From: Prolixibacteraceae bacterium
Lineage (GTDB): Bacteria; Bacteroidota; Bacteroidia; Bacteroidales; Prolixibacteraceae
DNA: 64,000 nt
Assembly (NCBI GenBank): GCA_019459525.1
Contig: JAIBEY010000052.1
Coordinates: forward strand, 62,001-126,000
Direction of reading: 5' to 3'
Shown: piece after piece, positions 1 through 8,675 of the stretch
Numbering within the stretch: position 1 is the first letter of the stretch
Layout: every line of letters begins with the position of its first letter
The notes under the pieces: model-generated
What the model saw: the letters and a program-made list of their open reading frames with translations, nothing else
What the model was told of the DNA's origin: nothing
Databases searched by the model: none
Program-made: the position numbers and the translations under genes

Positions 1-1493
1 TCGGAAAGGAAACCGGTATAAAATATACGCGCGAAAGTTTAAAAAAAGCGTTCAATGAAGGCTTGTCAGAAGAAAAACTAAAAATCAGGGAAGCATGGCT
101 ACAACATAACCGGAACACCATTTCCCATCTGTTCGAATTGATCGAAAAAACAGTGCATGATATCAATCCGACCATGCCTCTTGGGTTTATGACCGGTGAC
201 CGCTTTTTTGAAGGGTATGATTTTGACAATTGGGCAAAAGTTCTTTCAGGACCGAATCACGTATCGGTTATGTGGCGGCCTGGTGGTGGATATTACGAAG
301 ATAGTAATACCAATAGTTTGGTTGGAAAGTCGCATGACATTGGACGACAGATTTCGGTGCTGCCGCAAGAGGTGGTTTCCATCCAGTCCGAGATTGAAAA
401 TTTCCCTTATCAACGGCTAAAAAAGGCAGCTAATAGTGTTGTGCTGGAAGCCTGTTCGCACATCGCCGCTGGTTGCACCGGTGCTGCTTTTAATGTGCTT
501 TCAATGTACAGCGAACCGCTGGACGAATATGAACCTCTGGTCGCCAAACTTCAGGAAGCAAGGCCATTTTTTGATCTGCTGGCGAAATCATTGGGGCGTT
601 CTCCAATCATAGGAATTCAGACTTTCTGGAACAAAAGCAGCTATATCACAGGTAATCTGCAAAGCGGAAACTGGATAAATTCAGGCAATCCACTGGTCGG
701 TCATGATATTTACAATATTGGGTTGCCAATATGTTATTCAAATCAATGTGCATCGGTTACTATTCTTGGCAAAGACAATGTTTTGGGGCTATCGAAAGAA
801 GAAATCAGAAAACTGCTTTCAGGAGGTGTTTATATGGATGCCGAAGCGCTGCAACAGTTGAATGATATGGGTTTTGGAGAACTCACCGGTTTTGAAGTCG
901 AGGGTTCAGAAAATAAAGATCGCATTGAAAAATTTACGGACCATCCGTTGAACGGGGGATTTGTTGGCCGTGAACGCGACAATCGTCAGTCGTTTTGGAA
1001 TTCACCAGCCTACACACTCCGAAAAACCGATCAACAAGCCCAAACGCTCACCAGTTTGATTGACTACTCCGGGAAGGAAGTTTTTCCCTGCACAACAGGA
1101 ATATTTGAAAATAAACTTGGAGGTCGCATTTGTGTAGCCGGATATTATCCCTGGACCTTTATGGAAAATCTATCCAAAAGTTCGCAGATGAAAGCTGTTT
1201 TCCGCTGGCTTTCAGAAGATTCGCTTCCCGGGTACATTGCCTCATTTCAGAAGATTAACCTTTGGATTCGTGAACCTCAAAACGGAAAAACAGCACTGGC
1301 ATTCACCAATTCCTCCTTTGATCCGGCAAAAGACGTCGTGCTGATGCTCAAAACAGATCAGAAAACCATCCGGATTTACGATATGAATTGTAAAGAAACC
1401 GTCATCCGGTCATCCGGTCAGGATGGGCCTTATCAGAAATTTATCATTCCGGAAGTTGGCTCATGGCAAATGAGGTTGGCGATAAATGAATAA
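1..1493 (+). CDS. Putative TIM-barrel glycoside hydrolase-like protein, 5' end cut by window
   Basis: The reading frame is open back to base 3, so the true start lies outside the window. A TTG at 63 is only an internal codon, and about 496 residues are visible. The visible part reads like the end of a (beta/alpha)8 barrel followed by domains common in GH42-like or other clan GH-A enzymes. Around bases 400-520 there is an acidic QSEIENFPYQRLKK segment, a plausible catalytic-Glu strand, then a stretch rich in small residues and a phrase like EPLDEYEPL. Later there is a Rossmann-like piece (SLIDYSGKEVFP..GRICVAGYYPW) and a short C-terminal beta-sandwich. It ends 23 bases before the GH36 gene and so belongs to the same transcription unit. 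I cannot name a family with certainty, so the substrate is unknown. An enzyme acting on the same glycan as its neighbours is an inference from context. Confidence 0.6.
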   Translation, partial: GKETGIKYTRESLKKAFNEGLSEEKLKIREAWLQHNRNTISHLFELIEKTVHDINPTMPLGFMTGDRFFEGYDFDNWAKVLSGPNHVSVMWRPGGGYYEDSNTNSLVGKSHDIGRQISVLPQEVVSIQSEIENFPYQRLKKAANSVVLEACSHIAAGCTGAAFNVLSMYSEPLDEYEPLVAKLQEARPFFDLLAKSLGRSPIIGIQTFWNKSSYITGNLQSGNWINSGNPLVGHDIYNIGLPICYSNQCASVTILGKDNVLGLSKEEIRKLLSGGVYMDAEALQQLNDMGFGELTGFEVEGSENKDRIEKFTDHPLNGGFVGRERDNRQSFWNSPAYTLRKTDQQAQTLTSLIDYSGKEVFPCTTGIFENKLGGRICVAGYYPWTFMENLSKSSQMKAVFRWLSEDSLPGYIASFQKINLWIREPQNGKTALAFTNSSFDPAKDVVLMLKTDQKTIRIYDMNCKETVIRSSGQDGPYQKFIIPEVGSWQMRLAINE

Positions 1494-1516
1494 TATCCAC
1501 CAAAAAAAGTAACTCG

Positions 1517-3592
1517 ATGAAGCTAAAAAATTTAGTTCTTCTCTTTTGCTCCATTTTTACATGCATAGGTATGTTAAATGGGAATCCAATATCCGGAATA
1601 CCATCGACCCTTGATGATCTTCATCAATGGGTTGAACAGCATTTTGCAAAAGGCAAAGTCCCCCCGTTTTCTTTTGTTCTTGATGGGAAAAAGTCTGACG
1701 ATTTTATCCGAAACTGGCAGTTCAGTGCCGAAAAACTGAATCCAAAGGAGCCAAATTCTGAAGAAACGGCGTACACTTATTCTGATAAAAAGAGTGGCTT
1801 GGTTGTCAGATGTTTGGTTACCTGCTTCAACGATTTTAAGGCTGTAGAATGGGTACTGAAATTCGCCAATACGTCTGAAAAGAACAGTCCATTGATTGAA
1901 AAGGTTAAGGCTATTGACCACCAATTCAAATATAACCGAAAAGGAACATTTATGCTGCATCATGCTAACGGGAGTAATGCGCAGCCAAGCGATTTTATGC
2001 CGTTGGACGATTCGTTGCAGATCGGAAAAAATATAAAAATGATGCCGAATGGAGCCAGAGGTTCATCGGATAATACCGCATTCCCGTTTTTCAATATCGA
2101 AAGTCCTGCAAACGAAGGAATAATGGTAGCTGTTGGTTGGACAGGGAAATGGTATGCTGATGTATTGCAGTCTGACGAAAAATCAGTTTCACTGAAATCA
2201 GGTATGGAACGGATGCAATTGGTTTTATACCCCAAAGAAGAAATCCGTACACCAAAAATTTGTTTGCTTTTCTGGAAAGGCGAAGACCGTATGGTTGGGC
2301 ACAATCAGTTCCGTCAATTTATATTGGCTCACCATACCCGGAAAATAAATGGAAAACCGGCAGAGTTGCCACTTGCTGCCGGCCTTAGCCGTGGCGGCCC
2401 ATCTCCGTGCAACGAATTTACTTGTCTGACTGAATCGTATGCCATTGCCACAATCGAACGGTTCAAACAATTCAATTTGGTTCCGGAGGTATGCTGGGTT
2501 GATGCAGGTTGGTATAAGGGAGAAGAAGAATGGTGGAAGGGAATTGGCAATTGGGTGGTTGACGAAAAGCGGTTTCCCAATGGGTTAAAGCCTGTATCGG
2601 ATGCTGTTCATGCAGCCGGAGCCAAATTTCTGTTGTGGTTTGAACCGGAACGGGTACGGAAAAATACCCGCTTTTGGAAAGAACACTCCGAATGGCTTCT
2701 TGAATACCCTGCTGCAAAAAACAAGGAAGATATTTATAATCACGACACATATCTTTTCGATCTGGGAAATCCTGATGCCAGGATATGGTTGACTGATTTT
2801 GTTTCGGATTTTCTGAAAAGGGAAGGTGTCGATTACTATCGGCAGGATTTCAATTGGGCTGACGGGGAAGGAAGCTGGAAAATGAAAGACCAACCTGATC
2901 GGGTAGGGATGTCGGAAATTCGTTACATCGAAGGTTTGTATGCCTATTGGGACAGCCTTCTGGTAAGATTTCCCAATCTGATTATTGACAATTGTGCCAG
3001 TGGCGGTCGTCGCATTGATCTGGAAACGGTGTCAAGGAGTTCGCCTTTGTGGAGGTCGGATTATGGGTACGGAGAACCTAACGGATATCAAAACCATACT
3101 TATGGTCTGAATTTCTATTTGCCCCTTCATGGAACAGGCCTTTTTAACAGTTCCGAATATGATTTTAGGTCGAGTATGAGTAGCTCTATGGTTATGTTTT
3201 GGGATATCCACAGTTCCGGAAGTTCAATCTCAGAAATGCAAGCGTGCATGCGGAATTTTAAACGGTTGCGCCCTTATTATTATGGTGATTATTATCCGTT
3301 AACTGAAACAGAAAGCATCTTGCGAAATGATCGGTGGCTTGCTTATCAATTAAACAGGCCGGAAAAGGGCGACGGGATTATCATGGCTTTCCGGAGGGAG
3401 AAATGTGAGGACAATTCCCTTCAGGTGAAATTGAAAGGAATGGACAAAAATGCCAGTTATGAGCTATTGGACGAAGATTCGGGTGAAAAGATGATTAAAA
3501 AAGGGGAAGAGCTTGGTCGCGGTATAACACTTTCCCGGGGTGAGAAAAAGAAGTCGGTATTGATAAGTTATAAGCAGGTAATAAATAATTGA
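1517..3592 (+). CDS. GH36 alpha-galactosidase (melibiase), secreted
   Basis: This 691-residue protein starts with a signal peptide (MKLKNLVLLFCSIFTCIGML). It follows the GH36 plan: an N-terminal beta-sandwich to about residue 290, a TIM barrel from about 300 to 600 and a small C-terminal beta domain. The barrel holds LLWFEPERV, then DYYRQDFNW with the expected nucleophile Asp444, then NCASGGRRID, which in this family binds the galactose. LWRSDYGYGE follows with the expected acid/base Asp515. The 71-residue gap between the two Asp residues fits the long-form GH36 enzymes. Family knowledge predicts release of terminal alpha-galactose from oligosaccharides in the periplasm. Some GH36 members act on alpha-N-acetylgalactosamine instead, so the sugar is not fully certain. 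It lies between two enzymes with gaps of about 20 bases. Confidence 0.92.
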   Translation: MKLKNLVLLFCSIFTCIGMLNGNPISGIPSTLDDLHQWVEQHFAKGKVPPFSFVLDGKKSDDFIRNWQFSAEKLNPKEPNSEETAYTYSDKKSGLVVRCLVTCFNDFKAVEWVLKFANTSEKNSPLIEKVKAIDHQFKYNRKGTFMLHHANGSNAQPSDFMPLDDSLQIGKNIKMMPNGARGSSDNTAFPFFNIESPANEGIMVAVGWTGKWYADVLQSDEKSVSLKSGMERMQLVLYPKEEIRTPKICLLFWKGEDRMVGHNQFRQFILAHHTRKINGKPAELPLAAGLSRGGPSPCNEFTCLTESYAIATIERFKQFNLVPEVCWVDAGWYKGEEEWWKGIGNWVVDEKRFPNGLKPVSDAVHAAGAKFLLWFEPERVRKNTRFWKEHSEWLLEYPAAKNKEDIYNHDTYLFDLGNPDARIWLTDFVSDFLKREGVDYYRQDFNWADGEGSWKMKDQPDRVGMSEIRYIEGLYAYWDSLLVRFPNLIIDNCASGGRRIDLETVSRSSPLWRSDYGYGEPNGYQNHTYGLNFYLPLHGTGLFNSSEYDFRSSMSSSMVMFWDIHSSGSSISEMQACMRNFKRLRPYYYGDYYPLTETESILRNDRWLAYQLNRPEKGDGIIMAFRREKCEDNSLQVKLKGMDKNASYELLDEDSGEKMIKKGEELGRGITLSRGEKKKSVLISYKQVINN

Positions 3593-3611
3593 TCCTAACA
3601 AACTGTACTGT

Positions 3612-4949
3612 ATGAAGAAAATCAAAGTTTTGATACTCCTGAATTTTATTTTTTCATTGGGCTTGGTTGGGCAAAATAAGAATCAATCAATGATACTTTT
3701 GGATAATTCAGATCTGGAATTTTTGAAGGAAATGACCAAAGATGTTCTGGAAAGTTCACGTATTTATCCGGGTCAAAAAATAGCAGACGGATTTGGTGGT
3801 AACGGTACCGGCGGCGTGTTGATACGACCTGGCGGAAGAAGTTGCTATCCGGCTTTTTGGATCAGAGATTATGCTATGTCGATTGAAAGCGGCTTTGTGA
3901 CCACAGAAGAGCAAAAGCACATGCTTTTACTTACTGCATCAACTCAGTGCGATCAAACATGGATCACCAATTCCGGAAGTATGGTTCCCATGGGGGCAAT
4001 TGCAGATCATATCCGGATTGATGACGGCAAACCAATTTTTTACCCCGGAACATACGACTACAATAGCCAGGGTGAAAAAACGTGGGGAATGGTTCCTCCC
4101 TATTGCGACCAGTTTTTCTTCATCGATATGGCCTATTTTTATGCGAAAAATACCTCTTCTTCCAAATTTCTCATCAACAAAATTAATGGCGTAAGGTTGA
4201 TCGACCGTTTGGAAATGGCTTATAAAGTACCCCCAACCCGGCAAGATGGTGTGCTGGTTTATACTACAGACGAATTCAGAGGAGTAGATTTTGGGTTTCG
4301 GGATGCTATTAAAATTACCGGAGACCTTTGTTATCCCTCTCTACTGAAATACAAAGCTTCAGTTGAATTGGCTGAATTGTTTGATATATTGAAGCGGAAG
4401 GATAAAGCTGAATCTTATCGAAATATAGCAAAACGGCTAAAAAATGAAATCCCGCAGGTATTTTCAGATAATAGAGGAATGCTCCTGGCTTCAACCGGAA
4501 AGAGCAAACAAGCAGACGTATGGAGCACTGCGTTAGCTGTTTATCTTGGAATTTTAGAAAATGATAAATTGATGACTACGTGCCGGTTTTTAAGAGATGC
4601 TTACGGTAATGGAACTTTAGCAAGTCGAGGAAACATAAGGCACGTGTTAACTTGTGACGACTACAGTGAATCAACAGCTTGGGAGAGCAGCGCTGCAGGG
4701 AAAAACGTATATCAAAACGGAGCCTATTGGGGTACGCCAACCGGTTGGGTTTGTTATGCAATTGCAAAGGTGGATGTTCAGGCAGCGAAACAACTTGCCA
4801 AAGAATATATTGATGATTTGCGTGCCGGCGACTACCGAAAAGGGCCTGATTTTGGCGCTCCCTGGGAATGCTACAACTCTACTTCTGCTCAAAATGCAGT
4901 TTACCTTACGTCTGTTTCCTGTCCTTATAGCGTGTTCAGGCTGAAATAG
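3612..4949 (+). CDS. Six-hairpin (alpha/alpha)6-barrel glycosidase-like protein
   Basis: The 445-residue protein has a signal peptide (MKKIKVLILLNFIFSLGLVGQ). The rest is helical and repetitive in the manner of the six-hairpin glycosidases. The phrase CYPAFWIRDYAMS resembles the W-x-R-D-x motif found at the active site of several such families (for example GH63 and GH116 relatives). Later stretches such as VPPYCDQFFFIDMAYFYAKN, ADVWSTALAVYLG and TPTGWVCYAIAKV look like successive barrel helices ending in small loops. I could not place it in a numbered family. It is a good candidate for an uncharacterised exo-glycosidase, with WIRD and the later CDDYSESTAWE acidic cluster as possible catalytic regions. 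It follows the GH36 gene by 19 bases. A 201-base gap after it may hold a second promoter. Confidence 0.7.
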   Translation: MKKIKVLILLNFIFSLGLVGQNKNQSMILLDNSDLEFLKEMTKDVLESSRIYPGQKIADGFGGNGTGGVLIRPGGRSCYPAFWIRDYAMSIESGFVTTEEQKHMLLLTASTQCDQTWITNSGSMVPMGAIADHIRIDDGKPIFYPGTYDYNSQGEKTWGMVPPYCDQFFFIDMAYFYAKNTSSSKFLINKINGVRLIDRLEMAYKVPPTRQDGVLVYTTDEFRGVDFGFRDAIKITGDLCYPSLLKYKASVELAELFDILKRKDKAESYRNIAKRLKNEIPQVFSDNRGMLLASTGKSKQADVWSTALAVYLGILENDKLMTTCRFLRDAYGNGTLASRGNIRHVLTCDDYSESTAWESSAAGKNVYQNGAYWGTPTGWVCYAIAKVDVQAAKQLAKEYIDDLRAGDYRKGPDFGAPWECYNSTSAQNAVYLTSVSCPYSVFRLK

Positions 4950-5150
4950 ATGGCTGTTTGCTTCATTTAAGATGAACTAATACTTTCCCGGAAAGAGTTC
5001 ATTTTAACAAGAAATCTAACAGAAGAAAATACAAGGATGTCATTCTCTGTTGGCATTTAAGCGTTTTATAACCGTAGTCCTCCGATTGTGAGACCCTCAT
5101 CATGGTAGATCTATGATAACCTAAACTGTAAATCTATTAACAAGTTATGG

Positions 5151-7319
5151 ATGAAAAAATTATGTATTGAGATAGAGATAATAGTTCTGTCGTTGGTTGC
5201 CATTCTTTTATTATTGCCCGTTTCTGGCATATCTCAAAACCCTCAATGGGAGAATGTAGCTCCTGGAGTTTGGAAAACTGTTGTTGGTAATCCGGATAGC
5301 TATGATTTATTAAAAGCGGCTGATGCACATCCCAATAAAGACGCTTTGACCAAGCTGGGGAATGTTGAATTTCCGTTGTTGCCCAACGAAATTGTGGCCG
5401 AAATCTCCGATTCAAAAACTTTGCTGCGGTTCCCGTTGGTTAAAGAGGAACAGTTGTACGGTTTTGGATTAAATTTTCAAACTGTGCAACAGCGCGGAAA
5501 AATCCTGCAACTGCATGTTGATCATTATGGCGGATCAGATAACGGCCGCACACATGCACCTGTGCCTTTTTATGTTTCCGACAAAGGGTACGGTGTATTT
5601 GTCAACAGCGCAAGATATATTACGGTTTATGCTGGTACTGCCGTAAGAAAAGATAGCCCGAATGCTCCGGAACCCCGAGACCGTAACACAGATAAAGACT
5701 GGACAGCCAATCCTTATTCGGATGCTGTTGAGATGCTGATTCCGGCAAACGGGGTTGAAATCTATGTTTTTGCTGGTCCGTCGATGCTCAATGTTGTTCG
5801 TCGTTTTAACCTGTTTAATGGCGGTGGGTGTTTGCCTCCCCGCTGGGGACTGGGTTTTACACAACGAGTTCGAGCGCTTTTTACTGCCGATGAGGTCATT
5901 GCTGAAGCCAAAGCTTTCGAAGAAAAAGGCTATCCTCTCGATTTTATCGGGCTGGAGCCCGGTTGGCAAAGCAAATCGTATCCGTGTAGCTTTTCGTGGG
6001 ACAAAACACGTTTCCCTGACCCGGAAGGATTTGTGAAAACGATGAAGAATATGGGTATTCGGTTAAACCTTTGGACAAATCCATATGTTTCGCCCGAATC
6101 TCCGATTTTCCATGGAATGAAGTCGCTGTCAGGTTCGCACAAAGTGTGGGACGGTTTGGTGCCTGATCTGACACTTCCTGAGTCACAAAAAATCATGCTT
6201 ACGCAATTGGGTAAAGATCAGATCAACATCGGAATTAGTGGATATAAAATTGACGAATGCGACGGTTATGATGCATGGCTTTGGCCTGATGTGGCTACAT
6301 TTCCGTCGGGAAACAGCGCCGAACAAATGCGCCAGACTTATGGTCTGTTGCTCCAGAAAATGACTACTGATTATTACCGGCAAAATAACACGCGTACATT
6401 CGGCCTGGTAAGGGCATCTAATGCGGGTGGCTCCTCGTTCCCGTATGTCATATATAACGATTATTATAGCCATGAAGATTTTATCACCGCTCTGATTAAC
6501 AGTAGTTTTTCAGGAGTTTTGTGGACACCGGAAGTCAGAGGTTCGACAGGTGGGGACGAGTGGGTGCGGCGTATGCAAACCGTTTGTTTTTCGCCCATGG
6601 CCATGATCAATGCCTGGGCCGACGGCACCAAACCATGGTCATTTCCGGAGGTGGAAAAAGAGGTGAAAGAAATTGCACTGCTCCGGATGCGACTGATTCC
6701 TTATTTCTATTCTGAATTTGCCAAATACCATTTTGAAGGCACTCCTCCATTCCGTGCCATGAACCTGGAGCCAGGTTTTGGCTCGAAATCAGTAACCGAA
6801 ACTAAAAATGATAATCTGGGTGAAAATCCATATGGCTTGTCCGTCACCAAAGAAATAAAGGATCAATACATGGCAGGTGAATATTTGCTTGTTGCCCCAC
6901 TGTTTAAAGGACAAACCAGTAGGAAAGTGATTCTTCCGAAAGGAAAATGGTTTGATTTTTATACGGGTAAGCTGGCTGGCGAAGGAGAGGTCATTCAGGT
7001 TTCAGCTGGGCTTGATCGTATTCCGGTATTTGTGAAGGATGGAGGAATTATCCCGATGATGCCACCATTATTGCATGCTCCGGCTGCCGGTGAAAAATTT
7101 GATCTGGTTGTTCGCTATTATGGTAGCAAACCCGGGAAATACCTGCTATACGACGATGACGGCGAAACATTTAATTATGAAAAAGGCGATTTTTCCTGGC
7201 GCGAAATAGCAGTTTCCCCAAATAAAAAGGGAAAACCTGTCGGCACGATTTCAAAAGTGTCAAAAGGGAAACCGGATAATGTAGGGAACGTTTTGTGGAA
7301 AATAATGACTGATAAATGA
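5151..7319 (+). CDS. GH31 family alpha-glycosidase, secreted
   Basis: This 722-residue protein begins at an ATG with an N-terminal hydrophobic segment (residues about 8-28) ending in SQN. A GH31-type N-terminal beta domain precedes the barrel, which contains DFIGLEPGWQ, LWTNPYVSPESP and GYKIDECDGYD. Asp368 is the expected nucleophile. The later IYNDYYSHEDF segment carries Asp437 in the position of the acid/base. A C-terminal beta domain (YLLVAPLFKGQTSRKVILPKGKWFDFYTG) is typical of GH31. Known activities include alpha-glucosidase, alpha-xylosidase and alpha-galactosidase. The motif wording departs from classic alpha-glucosidases (DxNE, GDN), so I do not assign the sugar. The stop codon overlaps the next start by 4 bases (ATGA), which suggests translational coupling. 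Confidence 0.88.
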   Translation: MKKLCIEIEIIVLSLVAILLLLPVSGISQNPQWENVAPGVWKTVVGNPDSYDLLKAADAHPNKDALTKLGNVEFPLLPNEIVAEISDSKTLLRFPLVKEEQLYGFGLNFQTVQQRGKILQLHVDHYGGSDNGRTHAPVPFYVSDKGYGVFVNSARYITVYAGTAVRKDSPNAPEPRDRNTDKDWTANPYSDAVEMLIPANGVEIYVFAGPSMLNVVRRFNLFNGGGCLPPRWGLGFTQRVRALFTADEVIAEAKAFEEKGYPLDFIGLEPGWQSKSYPCSFSWDKTRFPDPEGFVKTMKNMGIRLNLWTNPYVSPESPIFHGMKSLSGSHKVWDGLVPDLTLPESQKIMLTQLGKDQINIGISGYKIDECDGYDAWLWPDVATFPSGNSAEQMRQTYGLLLQKMTTDYYRQNNTRTFGLVRASNAGGSSFPYVIYNDYYSHEDFITALINSSFSGVLWTPEVRGSTGGDEWVRRMQTVCFSPMAMINAWADGTKPWSFPEVEKEVKEIALLRMRLIPYFYSEFAKYHFEGTPPFRAMNLEPGFGSKSVTETKNDNLGENPYGLSVTKEIKDQYMAGEYLLVAPLFKGQTSRKVILPKGKWFDFYTGKLAGEGEVIQVSAGLDRIPVFVKDGGIIPMMPPLLHAPAAGEKFDLVVRYYGSKPGKYLLYDDDGETFNYEKGDFSWREIAVSPNKKGKPVGTISKVSKGKPDNVGNVLWKIMTDK

Positions 7320-8599
7320 AGATGAAATTTTATAGATATCCGAAAAGTAAGCCAATCGTTTTTGCTTCTATCCTGATAATAATATCAATAGGCTGGATGA
7401 TAACTTCAGCTTTCAACCCGAGGCCGGTAAAATTGATTAGCAAGAGGGTCATTACCTTTTCTCCCATTGTGGGAGGAGTCGGATTTATTAATGAGGATGG
7501 CACAAACGAGCATTACCTGCAACTTCCGGAGAAGAAAGATGTGCGTTGGTCCGGATTGGGGCCGGCATTTCCGGATAAAAAGCATTGTATATTGACAAGT
7601 TATGAGAATTATAGCATAACGGCTAATGTGACCGGCAAAATGTTCAATAGAATATGGAAGTACAATCTTTCTACCGGGGAGCTTACAGAACTGATAACAA
7701 AAGGGCGTCCGGCAAATCAGGTTTTCTGCGTGGGCCTTCTGTCGGATGGGGAACACATGCTTTGCGGCGTCAGCACAGAAGATCATAAATACCAGCTTTT
7801 GTACCTTACCGATATGGATGGAGTGGAATGGAAACTATTGTCAGAGCAAGAATTTGTATATGGAGTACAGGTGAATCATAGCGAAACCCGCATGGCCTTC
7901 CATGTCGCATCAGAGGGATACACTATAAACACTACGGACATGGGAGGCAAAGACCGGAAACGAGTGGCAGGAAGCGATGGGCATTTATTTTTTGGACCTG
8001 AATGGAGTCCTGACGACCAATGGCTTGCCTATCTTGATTGTGACACCAGAAAAGAGCCTTCGCATCATTACTCAGATTTGTGTATAGGGCGTCCAGATGG
8101 AAGCGAACATCGGGTGGTAACCAACGGCCAATCACAATACTTTGGCACGGCCTATGGAACCAAAGAGCATCGCGGAGGGGGATCAAACCCAACATCTTGG
8201 ACTCCTGATGGCAAATGTCTGATTTATACAAAATTATCCGAAGGTGCTCATCACGACGCATCGTATCAGGCCGAACGTGGAAATCATTTGGAGAATGTAT
8301 TCAGTCCGGAAAGTGCAAAAGGGGGAAGTTCAATCAGCCTGCTTGATCCTTTTTCGGGAAAAGAAATTCCTGTTACCAAATACGAGGAAGGTAAGTGGGA
8401 TTTCAGGGGCGTTGTTTCTCCTGATGGAAAAAAGCTTGCCTATGCTTCGGCAAAAGTTGCAAGCCGGAGTGAAATATTTATTTACCGGATGGATAGTAAG
8501 GACAACAAATTTCTGACAGCTGGCAAAGATGGCCTTGGGGCAGATTTTCCCCGATGGCTGGATGTCATTGTGGAAGTAGATTCTCAGCTGGCTAAGTAA
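7316..8599 (+). CDS. Membrane-anchored TolB/PD40-like beta-propeller protein
   Basis: This 427-residue protein has one N-terminal hydrophobic helix (PIVFASILIIISIGWMITSAF) without a clear cleavage site, so it may stay anchored in the inner membrane. The rest is built of repeats with the PD40/TolB pattern: a beta strand, then WSPDDQWLAY, WTPDGKCLIY, VSPDGKKLAY, each followed by 'IYRMD' or 'LTDMDG' type strands. No lyase or peptidase catalytic set could be recognised. Beta-propellers of this type include oligogalacturonate lyases and binding scaffolds, but the sequence gives no proof of activity. Its start overlaps the GH31 stop by 4 bases, so the two are probably made together. A role in binding sugars or in assembling the enzymes at the membrane is inference. 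Confidence 0.75.
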   Translation: MKMKFYRYPKSKPIVFASILIIISIGWMITSAFNPRPVKLISKRVITFSPIVGGVGFINEDGTNEHYLQLPEKKDVRWSGLGPAFPDKKHCILTSYENYSITANVTGKMFNRIWKYNLSTGELTELITKGRPANQVFCVGLLSDGEHMLCGVSTEDHKYQLLYLTDMDGVEWKLLSEQEFVYGVQVNHSETRMAFHVASEGYTINTTDMGGKDRKRVAGSDGHLFFGPEWSPDDQWLAYLDCDTRKEPSHHYSDLCIGRPDGSEHRVVTNGQSQYFGTAYGTKEHRGGGSNPTSWTPDGKCLIYTKLSEGAHHDASYQAERGNHLENVFSPESAKGGSSISLLDPFSGKEIPVTKYEEGKWDFRGVVSPDGKKLAYASAKVASRSEIFIYRMDSKDNKFLTAGKDGLGADFPRWLDVIVEVDSQLAK

Positions 8600-8675
8600 T
8601 ATCATCAGGAAGAAGCATTATAATGAATTTTATATCATTAAATATTATTAAGATAAACCAACCAAACATAGAATT

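Noticed and set aside
4983-4995. Short CTTTCC..GGAAAG palindrome before the GH31 gene
   Set aside because: Six-base arms in one place are expected by chance and nothing else supports a regulatory role.
5535-5969. Antisense frame inside the GH31 gene
   Set aside because: It is a shadow of codon usage on the other strand, with no recognisable motif.
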